NCBI GenBank assembly: GCA_039029935.1
Contig: JBCCFC010000208.1
Location: 1-13,805, forward strand
DNA from: G039029935 sp039029935
Lineage (GTDB): Bacteria; Chloroflexota; Anaerolineae; Caldilineales; Caldilineaceae
Length of the DNA: 13,805 nt
Direction: 5' to 3'
The translations under genes and the position numbers were made by a program. The stretch's first letter is position 1. Each line of letters opens with the position of its first letter. Shown one piece after another: positions 8,501 through 13,805 of this stretch. The notes under the pieces were generated by a model. That model was not told the DNA's origin, did not search any database, and saw only the letters and a list, made by a program, of their open reading frames with translations.

Positions 8501-9417
8501 GTGCCTTGCTGCTCTGCATTTAGCTGCTCATCCCAATCACGTTCATGCATATAGCGGCGTAAATTGGCATCCAAGGACGCCCATACCTTTTCCTCTTGGG
8601 GATATTGGATGGCGAGTTGACGTGTGGCTTCCAGCAGGAGTAGCACTGGCTCTTGAATATCAACATCCCGCCGATTACAATCTATATAGACATAGGGCAT
8701 ACGCTGCCCTGTTGCCAGTTGCGTATGGTCAAGAATAAATTTTGCAATCAGGGTGGACTTTCCAATACCACCAGGTCCATAAATCAATAAGGGGGACTCA
8801 TCAGTTTCAAGCCCACCAACATAGTGCCGAAGCCGCTGCAATTCATCCGTGCGATTGTGAAAATTGTCTCCCACCAAGAAATAAAACGGTTTGATTAGCC
8901 GCTCTTGGGCAATCCGCTGTCGAATTTGGTCCTGACTGGGTAGGTCGAGGTCGCAGTCTTGCAACCAGTCCACAACCTGTACGGTCGTCTCAAGCTGCTC
9001 CAGTGTCTGCGCCGCCAACGGTGCCGCCGTCCCTTGGATATAAGTATCCAACATTGTTTGTAAGACAGATGGATAGGATGACGGGTTCCTCTCCGACACT
9101 GCTTGTAAACGTTTCTCGCTTGCCAACTGCTTCAGCGTTTCACGGCGTGGTCGATGCTTCAGACGCCACGTTGGACGTTTGTCTGTACGGTACGTCGGTG
9201 TAGACTCATCAAGCAGCTTTTGGACTGCCTCTGAGTAGCTTTCCTCATCAGTAGATTGTCTGCAATCCGGTAACGCCGCCAAATCATACTCAACCCACAC
9301 AGCAGCATACTCACACAGCAACCAATAGGCGGCCGGGGTCTCTCTGTCTCTTTGTGTTGCCCTGTGATGTTGTGACCCCGCTGGTTGCGGTGATGTCATT
9401 ATCTCTGTATCGTTCAT
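5563..9417 (-). CDS. STAND NTPase with EAD1-like and C-terminal trypsin-like domains
   Basis: This is a 1284-residue fusion. Residues 30-180 are a helical domain ending in the WLQDCDLDLPSQ linker often seen before STAND NTPases. The NTPase follows, with Walker A YGPGGIGKST at 213-222, Walker B LLFVLDTIEEL at 353-363, and FSGRSPLP at 392-399, a plausible sensor motif. Residues about 480-900 are helical and TPR-like (for example around 680-780). Residues about 954-1042 match the EAD1 pattern, with a wAE-type segment (VISWAESHDLILPLLQAL) and a CPDHAAL end. Residues 1056-1284 are a trypsin-like fold with His in LVLTTYHAV (H1099) and Ser in GPSASGAPI (S1236), but Asn1156 stands where the catalytic Asp is expected (ETLNYALLRL). 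The ATG is 12 bases after the stop of the ATPase gene, with GAGG overlapping that stop, so translation is probably coupled. It may be a weak protease, a regulated one or a scaffold. Confidence 0.88.
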   Translation of the reverse strand: MNDTEIMTSPQPAGSQHHRATQRDRETPAAYWLLCEYAAVWVEYDLAALPDCRQSTDEESYSEAVQKLLDESTPTYRTDKRPTWRLKHRPRRETLKQLASEKRLQAVSERNPSSYPSVLQTMLDTYIQGTAAPLAAQTLEQLETTVQVVDWLQDCDLDLPSQDQIRQRIAQERLIKPFYFLVGDNFHNRTDELQRLRHYVGGLETDESPLLIYGPGGIGKSTLIAKFILDHTQLATGQRMPYVYIDCNRRDVDIQEPVLLLLEATRQLAIQYPQEEKVWASLDANLRRYMHERDWDEQLNAEQQGTRHEPKQDMRQTLTQVFATISFGRRQWKRYMRLFVQTISSVIGPHQPLLFVLDTIEELFYDQLDVMGELWSFLAYCHSELPALRIIFSGRSPLPEAFPTQSIQLTGLEPEIATELLFSHGIPTNRLANQIIEMTGHSPLSLRLAADFYHQKQDEQASVERPQSSQDYLNQVQQHVLKGQLHQRLLGHIHDRRIRTLLSPSIVLRRITPDLILRVLAGVCDLQIEDIHEAQQLFDELRRESAFIDINQSHLNVLVPRTELRVMMLTYLSQDNPEMVTQVHERAADYFTTRPEPDRQDRANEVYHRLALGESSIFLDAYDDRTVQQIARVLGQDMEDFPPQAQAYLASRVEISPQRKPNEWTHDELRLWEVITKRQVDNLINLERLQDALDKLSERHDRTVGSPLYPLHIRVLIGLNRMDEAQQVLEKAIRQAPPNTLAELTLQRLATHLNEDRQPLMLAIATYRHALSIAKALGNDIFILNIQLNILRLTRTQFAYNSPEATQAYAELLQVWDEITDEILIETPMLVRDVVAQIGTESAKVIKRAIALVGLTDHPPVSFRPLARAIAYWDASRSRTLNKKDGLLAQWPAAVWKNNLYQTWLTLLQENEWREIVGWLSSEIGKDEDQDGQRMFRPTIMNSALVDLLKARLLLTGRQATLLHDVLVGSLTANELNHILDKHFQTALTDISYADTFSEQAEDVISWAESHDLILPLLQALTVACPDHAALASLLHELGIDGQFHVPSTTDNHHQAQLNSLVQCSSAVCLGELISQEGTDNRYFTAFLVAPDLVLTTYHAVDVLIQGYMSPRAATFRFDRVATETNIILSQGEAYPLAVGRRQDRPWLVAYDETLNYALLRLSNAAGMESCRGLSEGHARGWLTLAEVSMLKTGDDLDIIFMGHGGRRTTLSQENAVVEQTETRCIHPFSTGPSASGAPILDVTQTVAGLHDTSVENSEGNYGTAVFIPAIVTDLQQKKLWPLA

Positions 9418-9429
9418 GTTTAATAAACC

Positions 9430-10848
9430 TCATTTTTTGCGCTCGATTTCCTCTGCAAATTCCATCACTCTATATGAAATTTCTTCCATGCGTTTTTCTT
9501 TGGGGATGATGTATAAATTGTCTAAAATCGTCATGCGTATAGACTCAACCCGTTTGGGGTTAGATGGCTCCTCTGCCTCTACGAGGGTATCCTCAATCAG
9601 GAGATCGAGGGTCCCTGTAAAGGTTTGTTGGTTGTTGATAGCGTCTAGCTCGATGTCTAAATCGATCACATCGAGAATTTCTTGATAGGCAAAAAGTTTC
9701 TCCCGCCGTGATAGCTCACGAGGGTACTCTAGAAAAAGGAGTCTTGTTTCTCGCAACCTCTGGTCAACCGCATGGATGAGATGTTTGAGAAATTGTGTGG
9801 TTTCATCTGGCAAGTCAGGATGCGCAAATCCATCTAAGACCAGTAAACAAAAATTGGGTGCATCCGGCATTTTCTGTTTGCGATTCAGCTTTTCAACCAA
9901 GCAATCACATAACTCCCTCGCCCACCGGCTGCCGACACTATATTGATCTGGCATTGCGTCCGTATCTGGCAACATGAGGTCGCGGTCGATGCGACGGATC
10001 ATGGCGTCAGGATAAAAACTAGACGGAATCTCGTCTCTCAAATTGATGTAACAAAATTCAAAATTAAGATATTGCGACACATATTCGATAAAGTATTGTG
10101 AACAGGTCTTGCCTGCCCCCAGTGGTCCGTTGATAATCCCAAACCGCTTGCTCTCAGCGTCCCCTAATGTTTCGATATAGGCACGAAACTGCGCACGTCC
10201 AAGAAAAGGACGTTTTGCATTCAGGATGAGTGCTTGTAGCGGATTTTGTTGGCGATCCACATGATCAATATAACGAATGCTTAGTCGCTTCGTTTCTTCA
10301 AGGTTGTTTGGCTCCAGCCTAATTGCCGTGCGTACCAACATATCTAACCAACCGTGATGTTCGGCATGTCTAACCATCTCTGGGATGATTATCTCTGGTT
10401 TTGCTGCCGAAGATATGTGAATCAGTTCTTTACCTGCCTGACGCACCAATTTCTCAAGGGTATCTTCCTGTGTAAACACCTTCCTGAACTCCGCAACCAT
10501 CAGGTCACGTTGTCGCTCATTCAGCCGAAACAGCTTCGTTTGGGTATTGAGGATTTGCTTAAGGGTTGTGTGATAAGCCGTGACTCTGTCGTCTTTCATC
10601 ACCACCTTAACTAGACTGCGCAGTTTCCCTTGTTGCCCCATAACGTTGATTAAGGCTTTAACAGTTCCGAATAGATTTTGCTTATTTTCGGGAAATGTCC
10701 CTGGTGCAATCTGCGCAGACTCTGCTAATTCTCGAAGAAAATCTATCGAATCCCCTATATCTTCTGCCATGTTAACGAATTCTTCGTGCAAAAATAAATA
10801 GTCAGGATCATCTTTCCATCCTGTAGAGTAATCTAGGAAATTTGTCAT
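9430..10848 (-). CDS. AAA/STAND-type ATPase with two N-terminal adaptor domains
   Basis: From ATG 10848 the protein has 472 residues. Residues about 18-100 form a helical domain homologous to the N-terminus of the 353-residue protease of this cluster, sharing the pattern GTFP...T...L.NVM..QGKLR...D..T.YH. Residues about 107-190 fit the EAD1 adaptor family (ERQRDLMVAEFRKVFT, then MVRHAEHHGWLDMLVRTAI and LEPNNLE). The ATPase has Walker A GPLGAGKT at 241-248 and Walker B FCLLVLDGF at 333-341. The C-terminal 80 residues are charged and helical. EAD domains are small death-like modules that bring effectors to STAND proteins by homotypic contact. An in-frame TTG at 10908 with AAGGA upstream could add 20 residues. 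I prefer the ATG, which lacks a clear ribosome site, because the extension runs through a perfect inverted repeat. Confidence 0.82.
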   Translation of the reverse strand: MTNFLDYSTGWKDDPDYLFLHEEFVNMAEDIGDSIDFLRELAESAQIAPGTFPENKQNLFGTVKALINVMGQQGKLRSLVKVVMKDDRVTAYHTTLKQILNTQTKLFRLNERQRDLMVAEFRKVFTQEDTLEKLVRQAGKELIHISSAAKPEIIIPEMVRHAEHHGWLDMLVRTAIRLEPNNLEETKRLSIRYIDHVDRQQNPLQALILNAKRPFLGRAQFRAYIETLGDAESKRFGIINGPLGAGKTCSQYFIEYVSQYLNFEFCYINLRDEIPSSFYPDAMIRRIDRDLMLPDTDAMPDQYSVGSRWARELCDCLVEKLNRKQKMPDAPNFCLLVLDGFAHPDLPDETTQFLKHLIHAVDQRLRETRLLFLEYPRELSRREKLFAYQEILDVIDLDIELDAINNQQTFTGTLDLLIEDTLVEAEEPSNPKRVESIRMTILDNLYIIPKEKRMEEISYRVMEFAEEIERKK

Positions 10849-10876
10849 CTTTGTGTACCATTGATGTGGTTGGGCA

Positions 10877-10908
10877 TTGGTCAAGGATTTGGTAGAATCC
10901 TTGACCAA
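10877..10908. repeat. perfect 13-bp inverted repeat before ATPase gene
   Basis: The arms TTGGTCAAGGATT (10877-10889) and AATCCTTGACCAA (10896-10908) are separated by 6 bases. The repeat lies 28 bases upstream of ATG 10848 and 47 bases after the metallopeptidase stop. It is not followed by a T-run on the minus strand, so an operator or a 5' UTR hairpin controlling genes 3 and 4 is more likely than a terminator. If the TTG at 10908 were the true start, the repeat would be coding. Confidence 0.75.
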
Positions 10909-10955
10909 AGTTACATCATCCTTGTGAAGTAGAAATAATAAAGTTTACGAAAATT

Positions 10956-11726
10956 TTAAGGATTTTGAGCTGGCTTGGGATAGACCCTACTGATAAACTG
11001 CATATCCATCTCGGACAACTCCGTATTGAGTCCAATCTCAAAATCACCAATGGTCAGTTCATTGGGAATGGGGTATTGCATAATCGACAGCGGGTCATGC
11101 TGGCTGGTAGCACGTACTTCCAATAGGTTGTAACGACGGAAGACATTGTTTGCTACCTGCGCTCTGCTCCAACCATTGGTGCGCTCATAATAGCGATAGA
11201 CGGCCTCGTGGTTCCATGGGATTCTGACCGAAGGGCTGGACTGCTCATGGACACAGCCGATGGCGTGGCCGAATTCATGCAGCACAACTCGTCTAAACAG
11301 CGTTGCACTTGTGTTGACCGTGAACCCACTCAGTGCCATCGTTGGATCCGTAGACCGAATTCGCAGTGCATCAGTCCCAACATAGGACCAATAACCAGTG
11401 TTATTGAATGTCACTCGAATCTCAGCATCGGCAAAATTACCAAACTCAAACTCAAGATTGATAAATTCAAGCCACTTGCTCGCCTCCCGCTCCACACGCT
11501 CATGCAAAGCTCGCTCACCATCCATAAAGCGGATACGCAGACGTTGCCCTTGGCTCCATAACTTGAACCGAGCAAGCGCAAGTTCTTCTGGCCCTGTATC
11601 AAATGGGTTAACCAGTAACGTCAATTGACTTGGATCAAACTCCGCATCTCCGACATAGGCATCCGTACAAATAAAAACATCAGACAGATCAGGTTCGGAC
11701 AGATTGTGTTCTGTATTGTTGCACAT
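10956..11726 (-). CDS. astacin-like zinc metallopeptidase, cytoplasmic
   Basis: The start is ATG 11726, decided by AAGGAG (11734-11739) 7 bases upstream. The upstream ATG at 11783 has no such site. The 256-residue product carries the metzincin motif HEFGHAIGCVHE (residues 150-161), which matches the astacin signature HExxHxxGxxHE with zinc ligands H150, H154 and H160 and catalytic E151. A Met-turn SIMQY (M216, Y218) follows, Y218 being in the position of the astacin fifth ligand. The N-terminal 70 residues have no signal peptide, and no propeptide is obvious. Secreted relatives have a signal, so this one should act inside the cell. It lies between an adaptor-protease gene and an adaptor-ATPase gene on the same strand, which points to a proteolytic effector or activating enzyme of the cluster. 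The substrate is unknown. Confidence 0.88.
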   Translation of the reverse strand: MCNNTEHNLSEPDLSDVFICTDAYVGDAEFDPSQLTLLVNPFDTGPEELALARFKLWSQGQRLRIRFMDGERALHERVEREASKWLEFINLEFEFGNFADAEIRVTFNNTGYWSYVGTDALRIRSTDPTMALSGFTVNTSATLFRRVVLHEFGHAIGCVHEQSSPSVRIPWNHEAVYRYYERTNGWSRAQVANNVFRRYNLLEVRATSQHDPLSIMQYPIPNELTIGDFEIGLNTELSEMDMQFISRVYPKPAQNP

Positions 11727-11733
11727 CGTTATG

Positions 11734-11739
11734 CTCCTT
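11734..11739 (-). promoter_or_regulatory. Shine-Dalgarno site of metallopeptidase gene
   Basis: AAGGAG on the minus strand with 7-base spacing to ATG 11726. It fixes the start 19 codons after the first possible ATG. Confidence 0.65.
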
Positions 11740-11819
11740 ATGAAACGATTAGGATTGTTGGCTAATGAATGATAATGATTCAATTAAACTATCCCACAGA
11801 ATAAAATACTCAGTGAATC

Positions 11820-11885
11820 GCGGAGTTAGCAATCTCTATTGCGGGTTATACACGAGAATCTGGCAGTAGAGACTGCCTACTCCGC
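11820..11885. repeat. cloverleaf-like palindromic element
   Basis: The outer arms GCGGAGT (11820-11826) and ACTCCGC (11879-11885) enclose two perfect small hairpins, GCAAT/ATTGC (11829-11842) and GGCAGT/ACTGCC (11862-11877), both with 4-base loops. Read as one long inverted repeat, the 19-base arms match at 16 positions. It fills the gap between the 353-residue protease gene and the metallopeptidase gene. It looks like a short mobile palindrome or a structured RNA in the operon. Confidence 0.65.
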
Positions 11886-11910
11886 AAGCAATTATTTCTG
11901 TGGATTAGCC

Positions 11911-12972
11911 TTAGCCGGATGTATTATGAATAAATGGGATTTCGTGTGCTTGTAGGCCTTCAATGACCCTATCGATATGAATCCCTTGGTTACGCCAGAC
12001 ATCTTCTTTCATGCCGTCATTGTCCACATCAACCATGAGCTCTGCTTCAGCGTGATGTAAAGCAATTAGGTGCATTTTGATATTGAAAACAGGAGACCCA
12101 GATGAGCCATCCTGTGTGTCAGCCAAATACTGAACCACATTGTCATCCACATACTGAATCGACAATGGGTCCAAGGCAAACTGCTTAAAGCTCCCAAGTG
12201 GGTGCTGAATGATAATGACTGGATCATCTTTGGCAATGATAAATGGTGTTCCCAATGCAATTAGGTCACGGTCGCCAACACTTTGTTCTAGATCGATAAC
12301 GGCCCAATCATGTTCTTTATTTTTTATAATAGAATCCACGTTGCCTCGTAAGACAAGTGGTCTGTCAACCGACGTCTGTTCGTAGTCAAATTCAGCTGTT
12401 ATGCCTGTAACTCCACCGAAACTTTCATGTAAGACATTATGATGGTTGGTCAGAATTCGGTCCGGTTGAATCAAGAATCCTGTACCATAGGTCAGCTCGT
12501 TGGCAAAATGTAGATTGAGCTTGGCAACACTCCGAGCGGTTTGGGCCACTTGGCGTGCAATGTCAATATCCACCAGGCGGCTGCGCTTCTCCAGCAGCCG
12601 CTCAAGATAAAGTGTACGCGTTTGCTCAGGCCCCTTCCACCAGTTGGTGTTGGAGAAAGGCATCATCGGGGCGACAGCCGGCTGTGCCATTAGGAAACCT
12701 CGGAATTGTTCGTGATAGCGTGTAGTGGTCGGGTCTTGGACAGCCCTTTCAATCATCGTACGCAATTTTCCTTGTAGGGACATCACATTCATCAGGTCTG
12801 TCCATGTAGTACGCATGTCATCACGATATGGAAAGGTGCCAGCGACGATCCCTGCATCATCGGCCAATTGCTCGGCGGCTCTGAGGCGTCTATAGGATGA
12901 CACAAATAAATCGCGCAGTTGTATTACCTCTGGGCGCGAAAAGTTAAGTGGATGTTCGTCTATAAAGTTCAT
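11911..12972 (-). CDS. adaptor-domain trypsin/V8-like serine protease
   Basis: This 353-residue protein has an N-terminal helical domain (about 14-95) homologous to the first domain of the 472-residue ATPase. A linker with WKGPEQTRT follows, and then LVDIDIARQVAQTARSVAKL, a segment of the kind seen before trypsin domains in EAD-protease fusions. The protease domain (about 150-345) has a complete-looking triad: His in ILTNHHNV (H178), Asp in EHDWAVIDL (D222) and Ser in DGSSGSPVF (S291), the GSSGSP form resembling S1B (V8-like) enzymes. There is no signal peptide, so it is intracellular. It is the first gene of the same-strand block. The likely role is an effector protease recruited through its N-terminal domain to the ATPase. 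A weak GAGAG ribosome site precedes ATG 12972. Confidence 0.88.
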   Translation of the reverse strand: MNFIDEHPLNFSRPEVIQLRDLFVSSYRRLRAAEQLADDAGIVAGTFPYRDDMRTTWTDLMNVMSLQGKLRTMIERAVQDPTTTRYHEQFRGFLMAQPAVAPMMPFSNTNWWKGPEQTRTLYLERLLEKRSRLVDIDIARQVAQTARSVAKLNLHFANELTYGTGFLIQPDRILTNHHNVLHESFGGVTGITAEFDYEQTSVDRPLVLRGNVDSIIKNKEHDWAVIDLEQSVGDRDLIALGTPFIIAKDDPVIIIQHPLGSFKQFALDPLSIQYVDDNVVQYLADTQDGSSGSPVFNIKMHLIALHHAEAELMVDVDNDGMKEDVWRNQGIHIDRVIEGLQAHEIPFIHNTSG

Positions 12973-13000
12973 TGTATTCTCTCTTTGTTAGTCGTTGCCA

Positions 13001-13027
13001 AGTCTATCCAATTTCACTAGGAGTCAA
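13001..13027 (-). promoter_or_regulatory. weak candidate promoter of protease gene
   Basis: On the minus strand a good -35 box TTGACT (13022-13027) is followed after 15 bases by TAGACT (13001-13006). The spacing is short and the -10 box is imperfect. Its position about 30-55 bases before ATG 12972 is suitable. Confidence 0.3.
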
Positions 13028-13310
13028 ATGATTGTGTTTAATTTTTTATTTTACAAATGACGATAGATGGAATCGTGACTTCGGCGAGCCAAATCGAAAT
13101 TAAAACGATGTTAAGGTTTGGAAAAATAAACAAATATTACACATATAATTTTGTACTACTTGGATATCTATTGTTTTTACTTGCCGATATAATCAACGAA
13201 CATAATATGCATATTGTTCCTGTACATGACTGCTTGTCCTTCAATTTTGATAGACTTCGACCAGCCAACAACCCATATGTTGCCAGAAATCAAGTACACT
13301 GCAAGCATCT

Positions 13311-13398
13311 ATTGTGTACCATTGAATGAGGCAACCCCTTTCGGCATCAAACTGGCAAGCGGGTCTATTCTACGATTGTGTATCATTGAGTGAAACAA
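13311..13398. repeat. diverged direct repeat, two copies
   Basis: ATTGTGTACCATTGAATGAG (from 13311) and ATTGTGTATCATTGAGTGAA (from 13375) match at 20 of 24 positions when extended to CAA. Weaker similarity continues for about 15 more bases (CTTT..CATCAA). The copies are 64 bases apart. There are only two copies and no cas gene, so this is not called a CRISPR array. Confidence 0.4.
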
Positions 13399-13485
13399 TT
13401 ACTTTAGACCATCAAGAGAATAGAAGAAAGATATCCTGCCTAAAGCATTTAATGTGCTTTTGGTGTATATTAAGCAATAGATCAT

Positions 13486-13564
13486 AAGGATAGCGTGCCG
13501 TCCCTATTCGTGTCAAAGGCGTCAGACACGAATAGACACCCAGAGGTTCCCACACACTATCCTT
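13486..13564. repeat. nested palindromic element
   Basis: The outer arms AAGGATAGCGTG (13486-13497) and CACACTATCCTT (13553-13564) pair with one mismatch. They enclose a perfect inner hairpin CTATTCGTGTC/GACACGAATAG (13504-13535, loop 10). The layout resembles the element at 11820-11885, but the sequence is unrelated. It could be a short mobile palindrome or a structured RNA. It lies 125 bases after the stop of the partial gene at the right edge. Confidence 0.6.
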
Positions 13565-13688
13565 TGTTCAGGCTCTACAGCATAAGATGTGAGCATGGAT
13601 GATAAGTTTGCCAATCCATCTCAGACCTGAGATAATAATAGAGTTACGAACTTTAGTTTTAGGGGCAATACCAGTGAATGACATGCGA

Positions 13689-13805
13689 TTAAGTTGTCAA
13701 AGGATGTGGGGAAGGCTTGATCGCAGGTAAAGGAGACTTGGGGGAAGGAGGGTCAAGGATGGTAGTGTCAGCCTCAAAATCATGATGAAGAGATGTATCG
13801 CTATC
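13689..13805 (-). CDS. 3' end of a gene entering from the right edge
   Basis: The minus strand is open from the window edge to TAA at 13689-13691, giving 38 residues that begin DSDTSLHHDFEADTTILDPP and continue with a Pro/Ser-rich tail (SPKSPLPAIKPSPHPLTT). This composition is protein-like and would fit a flexible C-terminus. The start and main domains lie outside the window, so no function can be given. Its direction matches the five core genes, but about 700 bases separate it from them. Confidence 0.45.
   Translation of the reverse strand, partial: DSDTSLHHDFEADTTILDPPSPKSPLPAIKPSPHPLTT

Larger units (their letters stand above)
12973..13688. other. non-coding stretch upstream of protease gene
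   Basis: About 700 bases without a convincing gene. It holds a candidate promoter for the protease gene, a diverged direct repeat (13311 and 13375), and a nested palindrome (13486-13564). A plus-strand open frame of 90 codons (13057-13329) has one hydrophobic stretch (YTYNFVLLGYLLFLLADII) but no ribosome site and an AT-rich start. I do not call it. Confidence 0.5.

Noticed and set aside
11727..11783. 19-residue N-terminal extension of the metallopeptidase
   Set aside because: AAGGAG with 7-base spacing marks ATG 11726 as the start, and the extension has no signal-peptide character.
13057..13329. 90-codon plus-strand frame with a hydrophobic stretch
   Set aside because: No ribosome site, AT-rich start region overlapping the promoter area of the divergent protease gene, and no recognisable family. 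A small membrane protein cannot be fully excluded.
13311..13398. CRISPR array
   Set aside because: Only two diverged copies, no constant repeat, and no cas gene in the window.

Overview
This is an accessory, defence-type region. The main block is five large genes on the minus strand running from about 12972 down to 1893, coding for STAND/NACHT NTPases and proteases. A small toxin-antitoxin-like cluster lies to its left, and imperfect palindromes sit in nearly every gap. The host is most likely a filamentous member of the Chloroflexota, or another multicellular bacterium such as a cyanobacterium. This is inferred from the domain repertoire (STAND NTPases, EAD-type adaptor domains, trypsin-like effectors, 22-residue LRRs) and from the abundant short hairpin repeats. 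No rRNA or housekeeping gene is present to confirm it.

Left part (1-1900). A plus-strand MazE/AbrB-like antitoxin remnant (138-395) appears to have lost one base near its 3' end and to have lost its toxin. On the minus strand follow a DUF3368/PIN-like protein (1666-1094), a 75-residue charged protein (1062-835) and a 142-residue unknown protein (833-405), tightly packed and probably one operon. Between this operon and the next gene (1667-1892) lie four consecutive small palindromes and a fragment resembling the 3' end of the neighbouring LRR gene.

Core part (1893-12972), in transcription order. (1) A 353-residue adaptor domain plus trypsin/V8-like protease. (2) A 256-residue cytoplasmic astacin-like zinc metallopeptidase. 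(3) A 472-residue ATPase with two N-terminal adaptor domains, the first homologous to the N-terminus of protein 1 and the second EAD1-like. (4) A 1284-residue STAND NTPase with a helical repeat region, an EAD1-like domain and a fused C-terminal trypsin-like domain whose catalytic Asp looks replaced by Asn. (5) A 1158-residue NACHT-LRR protein with about 18 LRR units, preceded by its own sigma70-type promoter. Genes 3 and 4 are 12 bases apart and probably translationally coupled.

Working model (inference). The NTPases act as sensors or switches. Shared EAD domains recruit the proteases, giving a proteolytic signalling cascade comparable in logic to an apoptosome or inflammasome. The combination of three predicted peptidases, three STAND-type NTPases and a matched adaptor domain on both a protease and an ATPase is the strongest candidate here for an undescribed conflict system.

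Right part (12973-13805) is mostly non-coding. It holds a weak candidate promoter, a diverged direct repeat, a nested palindromic element, and at the edge the last 38 codons of another minus-strand gene.
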